Below, one piece after another: positions 6,278 through 15,072 of a stretch of 34,407 nucleotides of DNA. Location: NCBI GenBank assembly GCA_033721915.1, contig JAWWAC010000031.1, forward strand, positions 1 to 34,407, in the 5' to 3' direction. A program made the position numbers and the translations under genes. The notes beneath the pieces were generated by a model. It did no database searches. It was not told where the DNA came from and worked only from the letters and a program-made list of their open reading frames with translations. The first letter of the stretch is position 1, and every line of letters starts with the position of its first letter. The stretch comes from REBR01 sp033721915 (GTDB lineage: Bacteria; Pseudomonadota; Gammaproteobacteria; Pseudomonadales; Oleiphilaceae).

Positions 6278-7672
6278 ATGGAGCTGACCGCTCTCACCGC
6301 CATTTCACCCGTCGATGGCCGCTACGGCCGCAAGGTGGAAACACTGCGGCAGATTTTCAGTGAGTACGGCCTGATCCGCTGCCGTGTGACCGTGGAGGTG
6401 CGCTGGCTGCAGATGCTCTCTGAGCAGTCCGGCATCCCGGAAGTGCCCCCCTTCTCCCCCCAGGCCAATGCGTTTCTGGAGACACTGGTCCGGGAATTCA
6501 GCCTGGCGGACGCCGAAGCCATCAAGGCCATCGAGGGGCGCACCAATCACGACGTGAAAGCGGTGGAGTATTTCATCAAGGACCGCTTCGCCGGGGTCAG
6601 AGACACCCTGCCAGAGCTGCAGGAAGCCACCGAGTTCGTGCACTTTGCCTGTACCTCCGAGGACATCAACAACCTCTCCCACGCACTGATGCTCCGTGAA
6701 GGGCTGGACCATGCGCTGCTGCCGGCCATGGACCGCCTCGACCAGCAGCTCACCGAACTGGCCGAATCACTGGCCGGTCAGCCCATGCTCTCACGCACCC
6801 ATGGCCAGACCGCCTCACCCACCACCGTGGGCAAGGAGCTGGCCAATGTGGTCTACCGGCTCAGGCGCCAGCGCCGGCTGGTGGCGGAGACCCCCCTGCG
6901 GGGCAAGATCAACGGCGCCGTTGGCAACTACAACGCCCATATCAGCGCCTATCCGGACCTGGACTGGTCCGGCATCGCCCGGGATTTTGTGCAGTCACTG
7001 GGACTGGACTGGAACCCCTACACCACACAGATCGAACCCCACGACTACATCGCCGAGCTGTTCGACGCCACGGCCCGTTTCAACACCGTGCTGATGGACC
7101 TGGACCGGGATCTCTGGGGCTATATCTCACTGGGCTACTTCAAGCAGCGCACCGTGGAAGGGGAAGTGGGCTCCTCCACCATGCCCCACAAGGTCAACCC
7201 CATCGACTTCGAGAACTCCGAGGGCAACCTGGGCATCGCCAACGCACTGCTCAACCACCTCTCCGCCAAGCTGCCCATTTCCCGCTGGCAGCGGGACCTC
7301 ACGGACTCCACGGTACTGCGCAACCTGGGGGTGGGTTTTGCCCACAGCCTGATCGCCTACGAGGCCAGCCTCAAGGGCCTGAGCAAGCTGGAAGTCAACC
7401 CACAGCGACTGCATGCGGACCTCGATGGCAGCTGGGAGGTCCTGGCGGAGCCCATCCAGACCGTGATGCGCCGCTACCGCATCGAAAAGCCCTACGAAAA
7501 GCTCAAGGATCTGACCCGTGGCAAGGCCATGACACCGGAGCTGATCGGCGAGTTCATCGACACCCTGGACATCCCCGAAGCCGCCCGGCAGGAACTGCGG
7601 GCATTGCGCCCTGAGAACTACCTGGGCAACGCCGCTGAGCAGGCGCGCAACATCGGCAACAGCCAACCCTGA
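6278..7672 (+). CDS. purB: Adenylosuccinate lyase
   Basis: PurB acts twice in purine synthesis: it splits SAICAR to AICAR and adenylosuccinate to AMP, releasing fumarate. The 464-residue product follows E. coli PurB (456): LTAISPVDGRYG at the start, FIKDRFAG, EFVHFACTSEDINNLSHALML (substrate site), SRTHGQTASPTTVGKE with the general acid/base His, and the flexible signature loop SSTMPHKVNPIDFENSEGN at about 299-317. AAGGGGAA precedes the ATG. It is followed 33 bases later by roxA, an arrangement seen in related bacteria. Confidence 0.97.
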   Translation: MELTALTAISPVDGRYGRKVETLRQIFSEYGLIRCRVTVEVRWLQMLSEQSGIPEVPPFSPQANAFLETLVREFSLADAEAIKAIEGRTNHDVKAVEYFIKDRFAGVRDTLPELQEATEFVHFACTSEDINNLSHALMLREGLDHALLPAMDRLDQQLTELAESLAGQPMLSRTHGQTASPTTVGKELANVVYRLRRQRRLVAETPLRGKINGAVGNYNAHISAYPDLDWSGIARDFVQSLGLDWNPYTTQIEPHDYIAELFDATARFNTVLMDLDRDLWGYISLGYFKQRTVEGEVGSSTMPHKVNPIDFENSEGNLGIANALLNHLSAKLPISRWQRDLTDSTVLRNLGVGFAHSLIAYEASLKGLSKLEVNPQRLHADLDGSWEVLAEPIQTVMRRYRIEKPYEKLKDLTRGKAMTPELIGEFIDTLDIPEAARQELRALRPENYLGNAAEQARNIGNSQP

Positions 7673-7705
7673 AGCGGGGACACGGACCAACACAGGCCTG
7701 ACACC

Positions 7706-8869
7706 ATGGAATTACTCGGCGGCATGACACAGGCGGATTTCCTGCGGGAGTACTGGCAGAAAAAGCCACTGCTGATCCGCCAGGCCATTCCCGGAATGAG
7801 CCCCCCCGTGGACGCCTCAGAGCTGGCCGGGCTGGCCTGTGAGGAGGGGGTGGAGTCGCGACTGGTGATCGAGGACGACCCCCGTGGCCCCTGGCAGCTG
7901 GAGCGGGGCCCCTTCAGCGAGGCGCGCTTCAGCCAGCTGCCGGAATCCAACTGGACTCTGCTGGTACAGGGTCTGGACCACTGGGTGCCGGAGGTGGCGG
8001 ACCTGCTGGCCCGCTTCCGTTTTATCCCCAACTGGCGGGTGGACGACATCATGGCCAGCTTCGCCCCCGAAGGCGGCAGTGTCGGCCCCCATTTCGACCA
8101 GTACGATGTGTTTCTGCTCCAGGCGGAGGGCCACCGTGAATGGCGCATTGGCGGCCACAGCGACGGCGACAGCCCGCGCCTGTCCGGCACACCACTGAGC
8201 ATTCTGGCCGGGTTTGATGAGCAGCAGCGCTGGGTCCTGGCACCGGGGGACATGCTCTATCTGCCTCCCCACCTGGCCCACTGGGGCATAGCCTGTGACG
8301 ACTGCATCACCCTGTCCATCGGCTTTCGCGCACCGGCCCACAGTGACATCCTCACCGGCTTCACCGACTACCTCAGTGACAGCCTGAGCGACGACCATCG
8401 CTACGCCGACCCGCACCTGAGCCCCACGGACAGCCCCGGCGCCATCACCCGCGACACACTGGCCCAGCTGGAGTCCATACTCAGCCAGCATATCCACAAC
8501 CCCCAGGCACTGGGGCTGTGGTTTGGCCAGGCCATGACCGAGCCCAAACACGCCGGCATCGTGCCGCCGGCAGAGGAACCCATCAACGCCGAAGCCCTCT
8601 CCGGTCTCATCGACCAGGGGGTGGGGCTGCGCTGGAACGAAGGCAGCCGTTTTGCCTATCTGGACCTGCCGGACGAGCCACAGGCCAGGGCCCTGTTTGT
8701 GGACGGTGAGCGCTTTATCCTGCGGGGTGACGCCATGGCACTGGCACCGGTGCTGGCGGACCAACACCGTCACAGCGCCGGGCAACTGGCCCCTTTTGCC
8801 CGGGATCCGGCGCTGCTGGAGCTTATGGTCCGGCTCTGCAATCAGGGTAGTCTGTACCCTGATGAATAA
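7706..8869 (+). CDS. roxA: 50S ribosomal protein L16 3-hydroxylase RoxA (YcfD), JmjC/cupin oxygenase
   Basis: This Fe(II)/2-oxoglutarate-dependent oxygenase hydroxylates an arginine of ribosomal protein L16. The 387-residue protein has the cupin iron triad His129-x-Asp131 in GPHFDQYDVFLLQ and His192 in LPPHLAHWG, within the order expected for YcfD (373 residues in E. coli). EYWQKKPLLIRQA near residue 15 is the characteristic N-terminal motif, and SIGFRAPAHSDIL closes the JmjC core; the remaining 180 residues are the dimerisation and winged-helix parts. It lies between purB and a GNAT gene, 14 bases before the latter. Confidence 0.94.
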   Translation: MELLGGMTQADFLREYWQKKPLLIRQAIPGMSPPVDASELAGLACEEGVESRLVIEDDPRGPWQLERGPFSEARFSQLPESNWTLLVQGLDHWVPEVADLLARFRFIPNWRVDDIMASFAPEGGSVGPHFDQYDVFLLQAEGHREWRIGGHSDGDSPRLSGTPLSILAGFDEQQRWVLAPGDMLYLPPHLAHWGIACDDCITLSIGFRAPAHSDILTGFTDYLSDSLSDDHRYADPHLSPTDSPGAITRDTLAQLESILSQHIHNPQALGLWFGQAMTEPKHAGIVPPAEEPINAEALSGLIDQGVGLRWNEGSRFAYLDLPDEPQARALFVDGERFILRGDAMALAPVLADQHRHSAGQLAPFARDPALLELMVRLCNQGSLYPDE

Positions 8870-8883
8870 CCGGGAGACCGGCC

Positions 8884-9846
8884 ATGCACAGTATCCATAT
8901 TTATTCCTGGGACCAGGTTCCACCGTCACTGAGGGCGCTGCGGGAGCAGGTCTTTATCCGCGAGCAGAAAGTCCCCGCAGAGCTGGAATGGGATGAGAAA
9001 GACGCCCAGTCCGAGCACTTCCTGCTCTGTGACGCCCGAGGCGAGGCACTGGCCTGCGCCCGCCTCTGCCCCCTCAACAGCCGTGGCGCCGCCATCGGGC
9101 GCATGGCGGTGGTGTCCCGCCACCGCCACCAGGGTCTGGGCATCGCACTGCTGCGTCACATCATGGGCCACGCCGCCGAGCGCTACGACTACCTGCAGCT
9201 GAGCGCACAGGAACAGGTCATCGGCTTTTACCGCCGGGCCGGCTTTTTTGTCGTCTCCAGCCCCTACGAAGACGCCGGTATCCGCCATGTGGACATGATC
9301 TGCAGCGCACCACTGCAGGCCCTGTTCCAAATACCGGAAACCAGCAGCCCCATGACACTGGGCCGTGACACCACCACCTGGTCACTGACCTCGGACAGCG
9401 ACGGCACCGCCATGCTGCGCACACTGGCCTGGCAGTGCCGGCGTCGCCTGTGGCTGTACGACGATCAGCTCGACCCCGGGCGTTATGACGACGCGCTGCT
9501 GGCCCAGCGCCTGTCGGTGCTGGGCCGTGGCAGCCACCGGGCGGATATCCGCCTGCTGATCCGCGACGACCGGTCACTGATGCGCCGCCCCCACCGGCTG
9601 ATTCAGCTCATGCACCGCCTGCCCAGCCGAATGCAGCTGCGCCTGGTCAACCGGGCCTACCCCAGCGGTGAGGCGCCTTACGTGCTGGCGGACGATCAGG
9701 GCCTGCTCTACCGGCACGAATTCGGCAGCCACAACGGCTTTGCCAATTTTGCCTCACCCTCCAGGGTCAGGCCCCTGGCAGAGGCCTTTGAACGGCAATG
9801 GCAGGTTGCCCGCAGCTCACTGGAGCTGCGCCAGATGCCACTGTGA
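8884..9846 (+). CDS. GNAT N-acetyltransferase fused to a C-terminal PLD-like/DUF7931-type domain
   Basis: Residues 1-140 form a GNAT domain of the ElaA/YitI type: VFIREQKVPAELEWDEKD at about 23-40, then the acetyl-CoA pyrophosphate loop RHQGLG (81-86) and YRRAGFFVVSSPYEDAGIRHVDM. Residues about 155-320 are a second domain (LAWQCRRRLWLYDDQLDPGRYDD, ADIRLLIRDD, then RHEFGSHNGFANFASPSRV) that I recall from Pseudomonas and Marinobacter acetyltransferases and that resembles a phospholipase-D fold without HKD catalytic motifs. The substrate is unknown. GGGAGA precedes the ATG, and the gene closes the rluE-to-roxA gene run. The second-domain name is from memory. Confidence 0.8.
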   Translation: MHSIHIYSWDQVPPSLRALREQVFIREQKVPAELEWDEKDAQSEHFLLCDARGEALACARLCPLNSRGAAIGRMAVVSRHRHQGLGIALLRHIMGHAAERYDYLQLSAQEQVIGFYRRAGFFVVSSPYEDAGIRHVDMICSAPLQALFQIPETSSPMTLGRDTTTWSLTSDSDGTAMLRTLAWQCRRRLWLYDDQLDPGRYDDALLAQRLSVLGRGSHRADIRLLIRDDRSLMRRPHRLIQLMHRLPSRMQLRLVNRAYPSGEAPYVLADDQGLLYRHEFGSHNGFANFASPSRVRPLAEAFERQWQVARSSLELRQMPL

Positions 9847-9860
9847 CGGGGGCCTGACCG

Positions 9861-10874
9861 CTAACGCTCGGAACGGTGGACAGGCATGGGCCCCTGTGGC
9901 TCGAACTGGTGCCCATAGGGGCGGAACTCCTCATGCAGTTCGTCTGCCACCCGGGCAATCAGCCAGCGCAACCACTGGTGATCCGGGTTGTGCTGCAGCA
10001 GAGGGCTCCAGGCCATCTTCAGCTCGAAGGGGGGAATCTCGAATGGGGGCCTCTTGGCCACCAGCCGTGGGTTGTCCTGCTGCAGCCAGGCTGCGCGACT
10101 GGGCAGAGTGGCCATCACATCGTGCTGTTCCGCCAGCAGCATGGCCACCTGGTAATGCCGCGTAAACACCGAGATACGCCGCTTGCGTCCCAGACGGCTC
10201 AATGCCTCATCCACCCAGCCCAGTCGCTGCACATCCTTGGGGTTGACCCCCACCCCCACACCAAAGCCGGTCTTGCTGACCCAGATATGGTTGGCGTCCA
10301 GGTAGGTATCCAGAGTGAAGGGCTGCTTGAGGATCGGGTTCTCGGCGCTCATCAGCACGGCAAAATAATCCTCCCACAGGGTTTTCTGGTGAAACGACTG
10401 GGGAATCTTGTCGAAGCGGTTGATGGCCATGTCCACACGCCCCTGCTCCACATCCAGAAAGCTCACATCGGAAGGGGTCAGCACATCCAGCGTGACATTG
10501 GGCGCCTGCTGGCGGATTTCCCGCAGCACCCGTGGCATCAGGGTGGATTCGGCGTAGTCACTGGCCATGATGCGGAACACACGCTGGCTTTCATGGGCGG
10601 CAAAGGTGCGCGTCTCCTGCACCGCACGCTCCACACGGGCGAGGATCTCGCGCACCAGAGGCTGCAGCTCCAGTGCCCTGTCCGTGGCGGTCATGCCGCC
10701 ACTGGTGCGTATCAGCAGGGGGTCATCAAACAGCACCCGCAGGCGACGCAGTCCGTTGCTCATGGCCGGCTGGGTAATGCCCAGGTAATTGGCGGCCCGG
10801 GTCACGCTCTGCTCCCGCAGCAGCACATCCAGATACACCAGCAGGTTGAGATCCACACGGGAGAGATCCATCAA
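9861..10874 (-). CDS. LysR-family transcriptional regulator
   Basis: The 337-residue protein begins with a winged helix-turn-helix (about 6-65: VDLNLLVYLDVLLREQSVTR, then AANYLGITQPAMSNGLRRLR), of the subgroup with DLNLL and PAMSNGLRRLR typical of NodD/LeuO-like members. A linker helix and a periplasmic-binding-protein-like effector domain follow (FRIMASDYAESTLMPRVL; VDMAINRF; VSKTGFGVG). The last 20 residues are a proline-rich extension. It is divergent from the coiled-coil protein/hybrid-kinase pair at 11025-14123; LysR regulators often act on divergent neighbours, so that pair is the first candidate target. Effector unknown. Confidence 0.9.
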   Translation of the reverse strand: MMDLSRVDLNLLVYLDVLLREQSVTRAANYLGITQPAMSNGLRRLRVLFDDPLLIRTSGGMTATDRALELQPLVREILARVERAVQETRTFAAHESQRVFRIMASDYAESTLMPRVLREIRQQAPNVTLDVLTPSDVSFLDVEQGRVDMAINRFDKIPQSFHQKTLWEDYFAVLMSAENPILKQPFTLDTYLDANHIWVSKTGFGVGVGVNPKDVQRLGWVDEALSRLGRKRRISVFTRHYQVAMLLAEQHDVMATLPSRAAWLQQDNPRLVAKRPPFEIPPFELKMAWSPLLQHNPDHQWLRWLIARVADELHEEFRPYGHQFEPQGPMPVHRSER

Positions 10875-10960
10875 GGCTTCCTTTTGCTTAGGGACATCCT
10901 GGCCAGGGCAGGCACCCGATCATTGTAATGCTGTTTCATGCAGTTAGGGCCACTGTGCTC

Positions 10961-10985
10961 TATACTGCACTGACTTGCACCGACT
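10961..10985 (+). promoter_or_regulatory. Possible -10 box and tandem decamer repeat in front of the 11025 gene
   Basis: TATACT (10961-10966) is a good -10 hexamer pointing towards the gene at 11025, without an obvious -35, as expected at an activated promoter. Overlapping its last base are two adjacent 10-base copies, TGCACTGACT (10966-10975) and TGCACCGACT (10976-10985), differing at one position and repeating once per helical turn. They may be regulator contacts or chance. Confidence 0.35.
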
Positions 10986-11024
10986 CAGTACACCCGACCA
11001 CCCGACCGGAGAGTGCCGGACCCC

Positions 11025-11819
11025 ATGACACCCACTGCCATCATACTGACTCTGCTCGCCCTGGCCATCGTGGGCATCGGCCTGCTGGTCTTCAGTCAGG
11101 CCCGGGAGAAAGCCCGCATCGAGTACATGCGCCGCATCCAGGCACTGGAAAACCGCCACAGCCTGCTGCGCCGTTTCCTGGAGGACCTGCCCGGGGACTA
11201 TCTGGACCGGGACCTGAAACGGCTGATACTGACCCGTGCCCTTGAGGTGGCCCGTGAGCTGAAGAGCCTCTCGGCCCCCGGTGACAACCAGCGTCGCATC
11301 CAGCGGGACCAGGCCGCACTGGATGCCCTGGCCACGGAGGAGACACCCCCGGCCAGCCACATCACCAGCGCGGCACAGGCCAAATCCATCCGCAAGATGC
11401 TGGAACTGCTGTTCCGCTTTGTGGAAAAACAGCAGCGCGGTGGCGCACTGGATACCGAGAGCGCCCGCTATTACCTCCGTCATATCCAGCATCTGGCGGC
11501 ACTCAGCCAGGCCCAGGTGCAGGTCACCCAGGCCCGTGAGATGATGCAGTCAGGGCATCTGCGCCGTGCCATTCACTGTTACCACATGGCCATCAGCGCC
11601 CTTGAAAAAACACGGGGCCACCCCCCCTCTGCCCGGGCCATTGAACAGTACCGTGAGAAAATCAAACAGCTCACTGAACAGGCAGAGGCCCAGGAGCACC
11701 CCGAGGGGACCGGCCGTAAAGCCAGAAAGGACGAGATGCCGGATGAAGTGCACCGGGAATGGGACGAATTCATCCACGAGGAAGAGGCCTGGAAAAAGAA
11801 GGCCGACTACGACAAATAA
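11025..11819 (+). CDS. Membrane-anchored coiled-coil protein of unknown function
   Basis: I do not recognise this 264-residue protein. It has a single N-terminal membrane helix (TAIILTLLALAIVGIGLLVF, about 3-22) followed by a long, highly charged, helical cytoplasmic or periplasmic part. Residues about 166-216 (AREMMQSGHLRRAIHCYHMA, ISALEKTRG) look like a helical hairpin of the TPR or MIT type. The C-terminus is acidic then lysine-rich. I choose ATG 11025 because GGAGAG at 11008-11013 lies upstream at usable distance; GTG 11013 would overlap that site. Its TAA directly abuts the ATG of the hybrid kinase, so the two are translated together and probably act together. Confidence 0.75.
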   Translation: MTPTAIILTLLALAIVGIGLLVFSQAREKARIEYMRRIQALENRHSLLRRFLEDLPGDYLDRDLKRLILTRALEVARELKSLSAPGDNQRRIQRDQAALDALATEETPPASHITSAAQAKSIRKMLELLFRFVEKQQRGGALDTESARYYLRHIQHLAALSQAQVQVTQAREMMQSGHLRRAIHCYHMAISALEKTRGHPPSARAIEQYREKIKQLTEQAEAQEHPEGTGRKARKDEMPDEVHREWDEFIHEEEAWKKKADYDK

Positions 11820-14123
11820 ATGAAAATCGATGTCTCCAAGCGCCTCTCCGTCAGGCTGACCCGCAACACCGTTATCTCGGCCCTGGCCCTGGGAATGGTC
11901 CTGAACATGGGCCTAGTCACCCAGGACTATTTCAATGCCAAGCGGGACATGGACAACGACATCAATGCACTGATCGAAATCAGCCACAGCCCCGCCTCAC
12001 AGATTGCCTACAATATCGACACCCGGCTGGCGGAGGAACTGCTGGCGGGGCTGCTGCAGCACCAGGCCATTATCGAGGCCAGCATTATCGATCCGGACGG
12101 ACAGGCGCTGGCCCATCGCCGTGATGCCCCCCTGGAAGCCCCCTATCGCTGGCTGAGCGACCTGCTGTTCGAATCCCGGCTGTCCTACCAGAGCGAACTG
12201 AAGGTGAGCCAGCTGGACAGTGTGGAGCTGGGCACACTGAACCTGGTGGTGGACACCAACCATTACAGCACCGCCTTCCTGGAGCGGGCCGGCTACACAT
12301 TGATCAGCGGTTTTATCAAGAGCCTGGCTCTGGCCATACTGCTGCTGTTTATCTTCTATTTCATGCTCACCAAGCCGTTGCTGCGGGTGATCAGCGGCCT
12401 GGCCGGTGTGGAGGGCCATGAGGCGGAAAAAGCCCGCCTGCCCACGCCGTTGGGGCATCAGTCCGATGAGATCGGGCTGCTGGTGCGCATCACCAACAAG
12501 CACCTGGATGCCATCGACCACAGCCTGCAGCAACAGCGCCAGGCGGAAGGCCGCCTCAAGGAATACAACGAGAAGCTCACCCAGATCGTGGAAATGCGCA
12601 CCCGGGAGATCCAGGACAAGAACCGGGCACTGCAGACCAGTAACCGGGCACTGCGCCACGCCAAGGAGGAGGCGCTGGACCGGGCCCGCTCAAGGGCGGA
12701 CTTCCTGGCCAGCATGAGTCATGAGATCCGCACGCCACTGAACGGCCTTCTGGGCATGCTCAGCCTGGCACTGGACAGCGATATCGGCCCCGGGGAACGC
12801 AACCGTCTGGAGATCGCCCGTAATGCCGGCTACAGCCTGCTGAGCCTGGTAAACGACATACTGGACATTTCCAAGGTGGAAGCGGGCAAGCTCAGCCTGG
12901 AGTCCATTCCCTTTGACCTGGGCGGCATTGCCGAGGAGTGCGCACTGCTGTTTGCCGAGCCGGGACAGCGCAACCATGTGCCAGTGATACTGCAGCTGGA
13001 CCCCAACCTGCCGGGGCAGTTCCGTGGCGACCCCACCCGCACACGGCAGATCATCAACAACCTGCTGGGCAATGCCATCAAGTTTACCAGCCAGGGCCAT
13101 GTGCAGCTGCGGGTGAGCCAGGAGGGCCATGTCACCCGGATTCAGGTTTCGGACACCGGCATCGGCATGTCGGAAGCCACCCAGGAGGCCATCTTCGCGC
13201 CTTTCTCACAGGGGCACTCCGACACCACACGGCGTTTTGGCGGCACCGGCCTGGGTCTGACCCTGTGCCAGCAGCTGGTGGAACACATGCAGGGCGAGAT
13301 CCACGTGGAGTCCGAGGAAAACCGGGGCAGCACCTTTATGGTGGATCTGCCACTGCCCATTGTGACCCGTGACAACCTCCCCGCCGGTGTCTCCGAGCTT
13401 TCCGGCACCCGTGTGCTGCTGATGATGGATCCGGACCACCTCCACGGCTCACCGCTACAGCAGACACTGGAGCACTGGGGGCTGATCACGCGCTTTGTGG
13501 GCCATGGCGCCCCGCCCGGGGAAACGCACTGGGACCTGGTGATCACGGACAGGCCCCGGCAGAGCGGGCTGCCTAAGGGGGTCCCGGTGATGACACTGGG
13601 GACCCCGTCGGATGCCGCGGAGGCCGACCTGCCACACCGGGTGATCGAGCTGCCGCTGGTGCGCAAACAGCTGCTGAACGCACTGCGAATTAACCTGGAG
13701 CTGGTCCCTGAGCCACCACAGGCGAAGGTGGAGGACGAAGTCAACGACACGCCGCTGCGGGTGCTCCTGGTGGAGGACAACCGGGTCAATCAGCTGGTGG
13801 CCAGCGGCATGCTGCGCAAGCTCGGCCACAGTGTGGATCTGGCGGAAAACGGTGAAAGGGCCCTGCTGGCCCTGGAAAACCAGCACTACGACCTGGTGCT
13901 GATGGATTGCCAGATGCCGGTGATGGACGGCTACCAGGCCACCCGGATGATCCGTGGCAACCCCCGCTTAAAGCACCTGCCGGTGATTGCCATCACCGCC
14001 AATGTCATGCAGGGAGACCGTGAGGCCTGCCTGGATGCCGGCATGGACGACTACATCACCAAGCCCTATACACTGGAATCCCTGAGGGACACCCTCAGGC
14101 GCTGGTCTCCCACTAAGACCTGA
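11820..14123 (+). CDS. Hybrid sensor histidine kinase with pseudo-receiver and C-terminal receiver domain
   Basis: Membrane-bound kinase of 767 residues. Order: membrane helix at about 16-36, periplasmic sensor of about 120 residues, second helix at about 161-183, HAMP-like linker to about 236, coiled coil, HisKA with phospho-acceptor His301 in FLASMSHEIRTPLNG, HATPase with N-box Asn418, DTGIGM (445-450) and GTGLGL (475-480), then a degenerate receiver (about 528-625; an Asp is kept in DLVITD but the conserved Lys is absent), and a full receiver (about 645-763) with VEDN, phospho-acceptor Asp696 in LVLMDCQMPVMDG and Lys748. There is no HPt domain, so phosphorelay would need a separate HPt protein. 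It resembles BarA/GacS-type kinases in layout. It starts at the base after the upstream stop codon and has no good ribosome binding site of its own. Confidence 0.93.
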   Translation: MKIDVSKRLSVRLTRNTVISALALGMVLNMGLVTQDYFNAKRDMDNDINALIEISHSPASQIAYNIDTRLAEELLAGLLQHQAIIEASIIDPDGQALAHRRDAPLEAPYRWLSDLLFESRLSYQSELKVSQLDSVELGTLNLVVDTNHYSTAFLERAGYTLISGFIKSLALAILLLFIFYFMLTKPLLRVISGLAGVEGHEAEKARLPTPLGHQSDEIGLLVRITNKHLDAIDHSLQQQRQAEGRLKEYNEKLTQIVEMRTREIQDKNRALQTSNRALRHAKEEALDRARSRADFLASMSHEIRTPLNGLLGMLSLALDSDIGPGERNRLEIARNAGYSLLSLVNDILDISKVEAGKLSLESIPFDLGGIAEECALLFAEPGQRNHVPVILQLDPNLPGQFRGDPTRTRQIINNLLGNAIKFTSQGHVQLRVSQEGHVTRIQVSDTGIGMSEATQEAIFAPFSQGHSDTTRRFGGTGLGLTLCQQLVEHMQGEIHVESEENRGSTFMVDLPLPIVTRDNLPAGVSELSGTRVLLMMDPDHLHGSPLQQTLEHWGLITRFVGHGAPPGETHWDLVITDRPRQSGLPKGVPVMTLGTPSDAAEADLPHRVIELPLVRKQLLNALRINLELVPEPPQAKVEDEVNDTPLRVLLVEDNRVNQLVASGMLRKLGHSVDLAENGERALLALENQHYDLVLMDCQMPVMDGYQATRMIRGNPRLKHLPVIAITANVMQGDREACLDAGMDDYITKPYTLESLRDTLRRWSPTKT

Positions 14124-14129
14124 CGAGGC

Positions 14130-14615
14130 TCAGGGAAGGCAGGACTCAATGTCTTTCGCGATGGACGCCGGTGTAGCCGTGGGCGGATAGCGGCCCACCA
14201 CCTTGCCATCGGGGCTGACCAGGAACTTGGTGAAGTTCCACTTGATCCGCTCAGAGCCGAGCAGCCCTTTGGCTTCCTTCTTCAGCACACGGAACAGGGG
14301 GTGGGTGCCGGGACCGTTGACTTCCACCTTGGCGTGCATGGGGAAGTCCACACCGTAGTTCAGCTCACAGAACTGGCCGATATCGTCATTGCTGCCCGGA
14401 TCCTGGCTGAGAAACTGGTTGCAGGGGAAGCCCATGACCACCAGACCCTTGTCACGGTATTTCTCATGAAGTTCCTGCAAACCCTTGAACTGCGGTGTAA
14501 ACCCGCACTTGCTGGCGGTGTTCACCACCAGCAGCGTCTTGCCTTTCAGCGGAGCCAGTGTGGTGGACCTGCCGTCAATGGTGGTGACTTCAATGTCGTA
14601 CAGCGAATCGCTCAT
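14130..14615 (-). CDS. gpx: Glutathione peroxidase family protein
   Basis: Thiol peroxidase that reduces hydroperoxides, in bacteria often with thioredoxin as the electron donor. The 161-residue protein has the peroxidatic Cys37 in NTASKCGFTPQ, the Gln in GFPCNQFLSQDPG (Gln71), and Trp126-Asn127 in IKWNFTKFLV, completing the catalytic tetrad; Cys83 in IGQFCELNYGVDFP is the likely resolving cysteine of thioredoxin-using members. AAGGAG precedes the ATG. It follows msrB on the same strand with 16 bases between, so the pair forms an oxidant-repair unit. The 3' end converges on the hybrid kinase with six bases between. Confidence 0.95.
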   Translation of the reverse strand: MSDSLYDIEVTTIDGRSTTLAPLKGKTLLVVNTASKCGFTPQFKGLQELHEKYRDKGLVVMGFPCNQFLSQDPGSNDDIGQFCELNYGVDFPMHAKVEVNGPGTHPLFRVLKKEAKGLLGSERIKWNFTKFLVSPDGKVVGRYPPTATPASIAKDIESCLP

Positions 14616-14631
14616 GGAAACTCCTTATGGA

Positions 14632-15024
14632 TTATCGAGGTTGCAGCCTCAAGGCCGCGGAATTGATGCAGTATCGCAGACCCGTTGGCTCCGGGCCATC
14701 CGGGAAAACATGACCAAGATGGGCATCGCAGCCGCTGCAGGTGACTTCCGTGCGTACCATGCCCAGGCTCTGGTCGCTGTGCTCCTCCACCGCCTCCGGT
14801 GAAGCCGGCTGCCAGTAACTGGGCCAGCCGGAACCGGAGTCGTATTTATGGCGGGAATCGAACAGAACCTGGCCACAGCATATACACTGATAGAGACCGT
14901 CACGCTTGCAGTCATTGTACTCGCCGCTGAAGGGCGCTTCGGTGCCACCACAGCGGGTTACGCGGTAGGATTCCGGCGGCAGTTGCTGCTGCCATAATTC
15001 ATCCGCTTTTTGCACTTTTTTCAT
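14632..15024 (-). CDS. msrB: Peptide-methionine (R)-S-oxide reductase MsrB
   Basis: MsrB reduces R-methionine sulfoxide in proteins. The 130-residue product has two zinc-binding CxxC pairs (Cys47/Cys50 and Cys96/Cys99), the SGSGWPSYWQP substrate loop, the HLGHVFPDGP motif and catalytic Cys119 in RYCINSAAL. A usual resolving cysteine is represented by Thr or another residue in many members; here FDSRHKYDSGSG shows none at the equivalent place, and recycling may depend directly on thioredoxin. GGAGGGAG is a strong ribosome binding site. It is divergent from alaA with only 48 bases between the start codons, so the promoters must overlap. Confidence 0.95.
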   Translation of the reverse strand: MKKVQKADELWQQQLPPESYRVTRCGGTEAPFSGEYNDCKRDGLYQCICCGQVLFDSRHKYDSGSGWPSYWQPASPEAVEEHSDQSLGMVRTEVTCSGCDAHLGHVFPDGPEPTGLRYCINSAALRLQPR

Positions 15025-15072
15025 GCTGACTCCCTCCGCTACAATAGCGTTCTTTTATCAACAGGATGGCCC

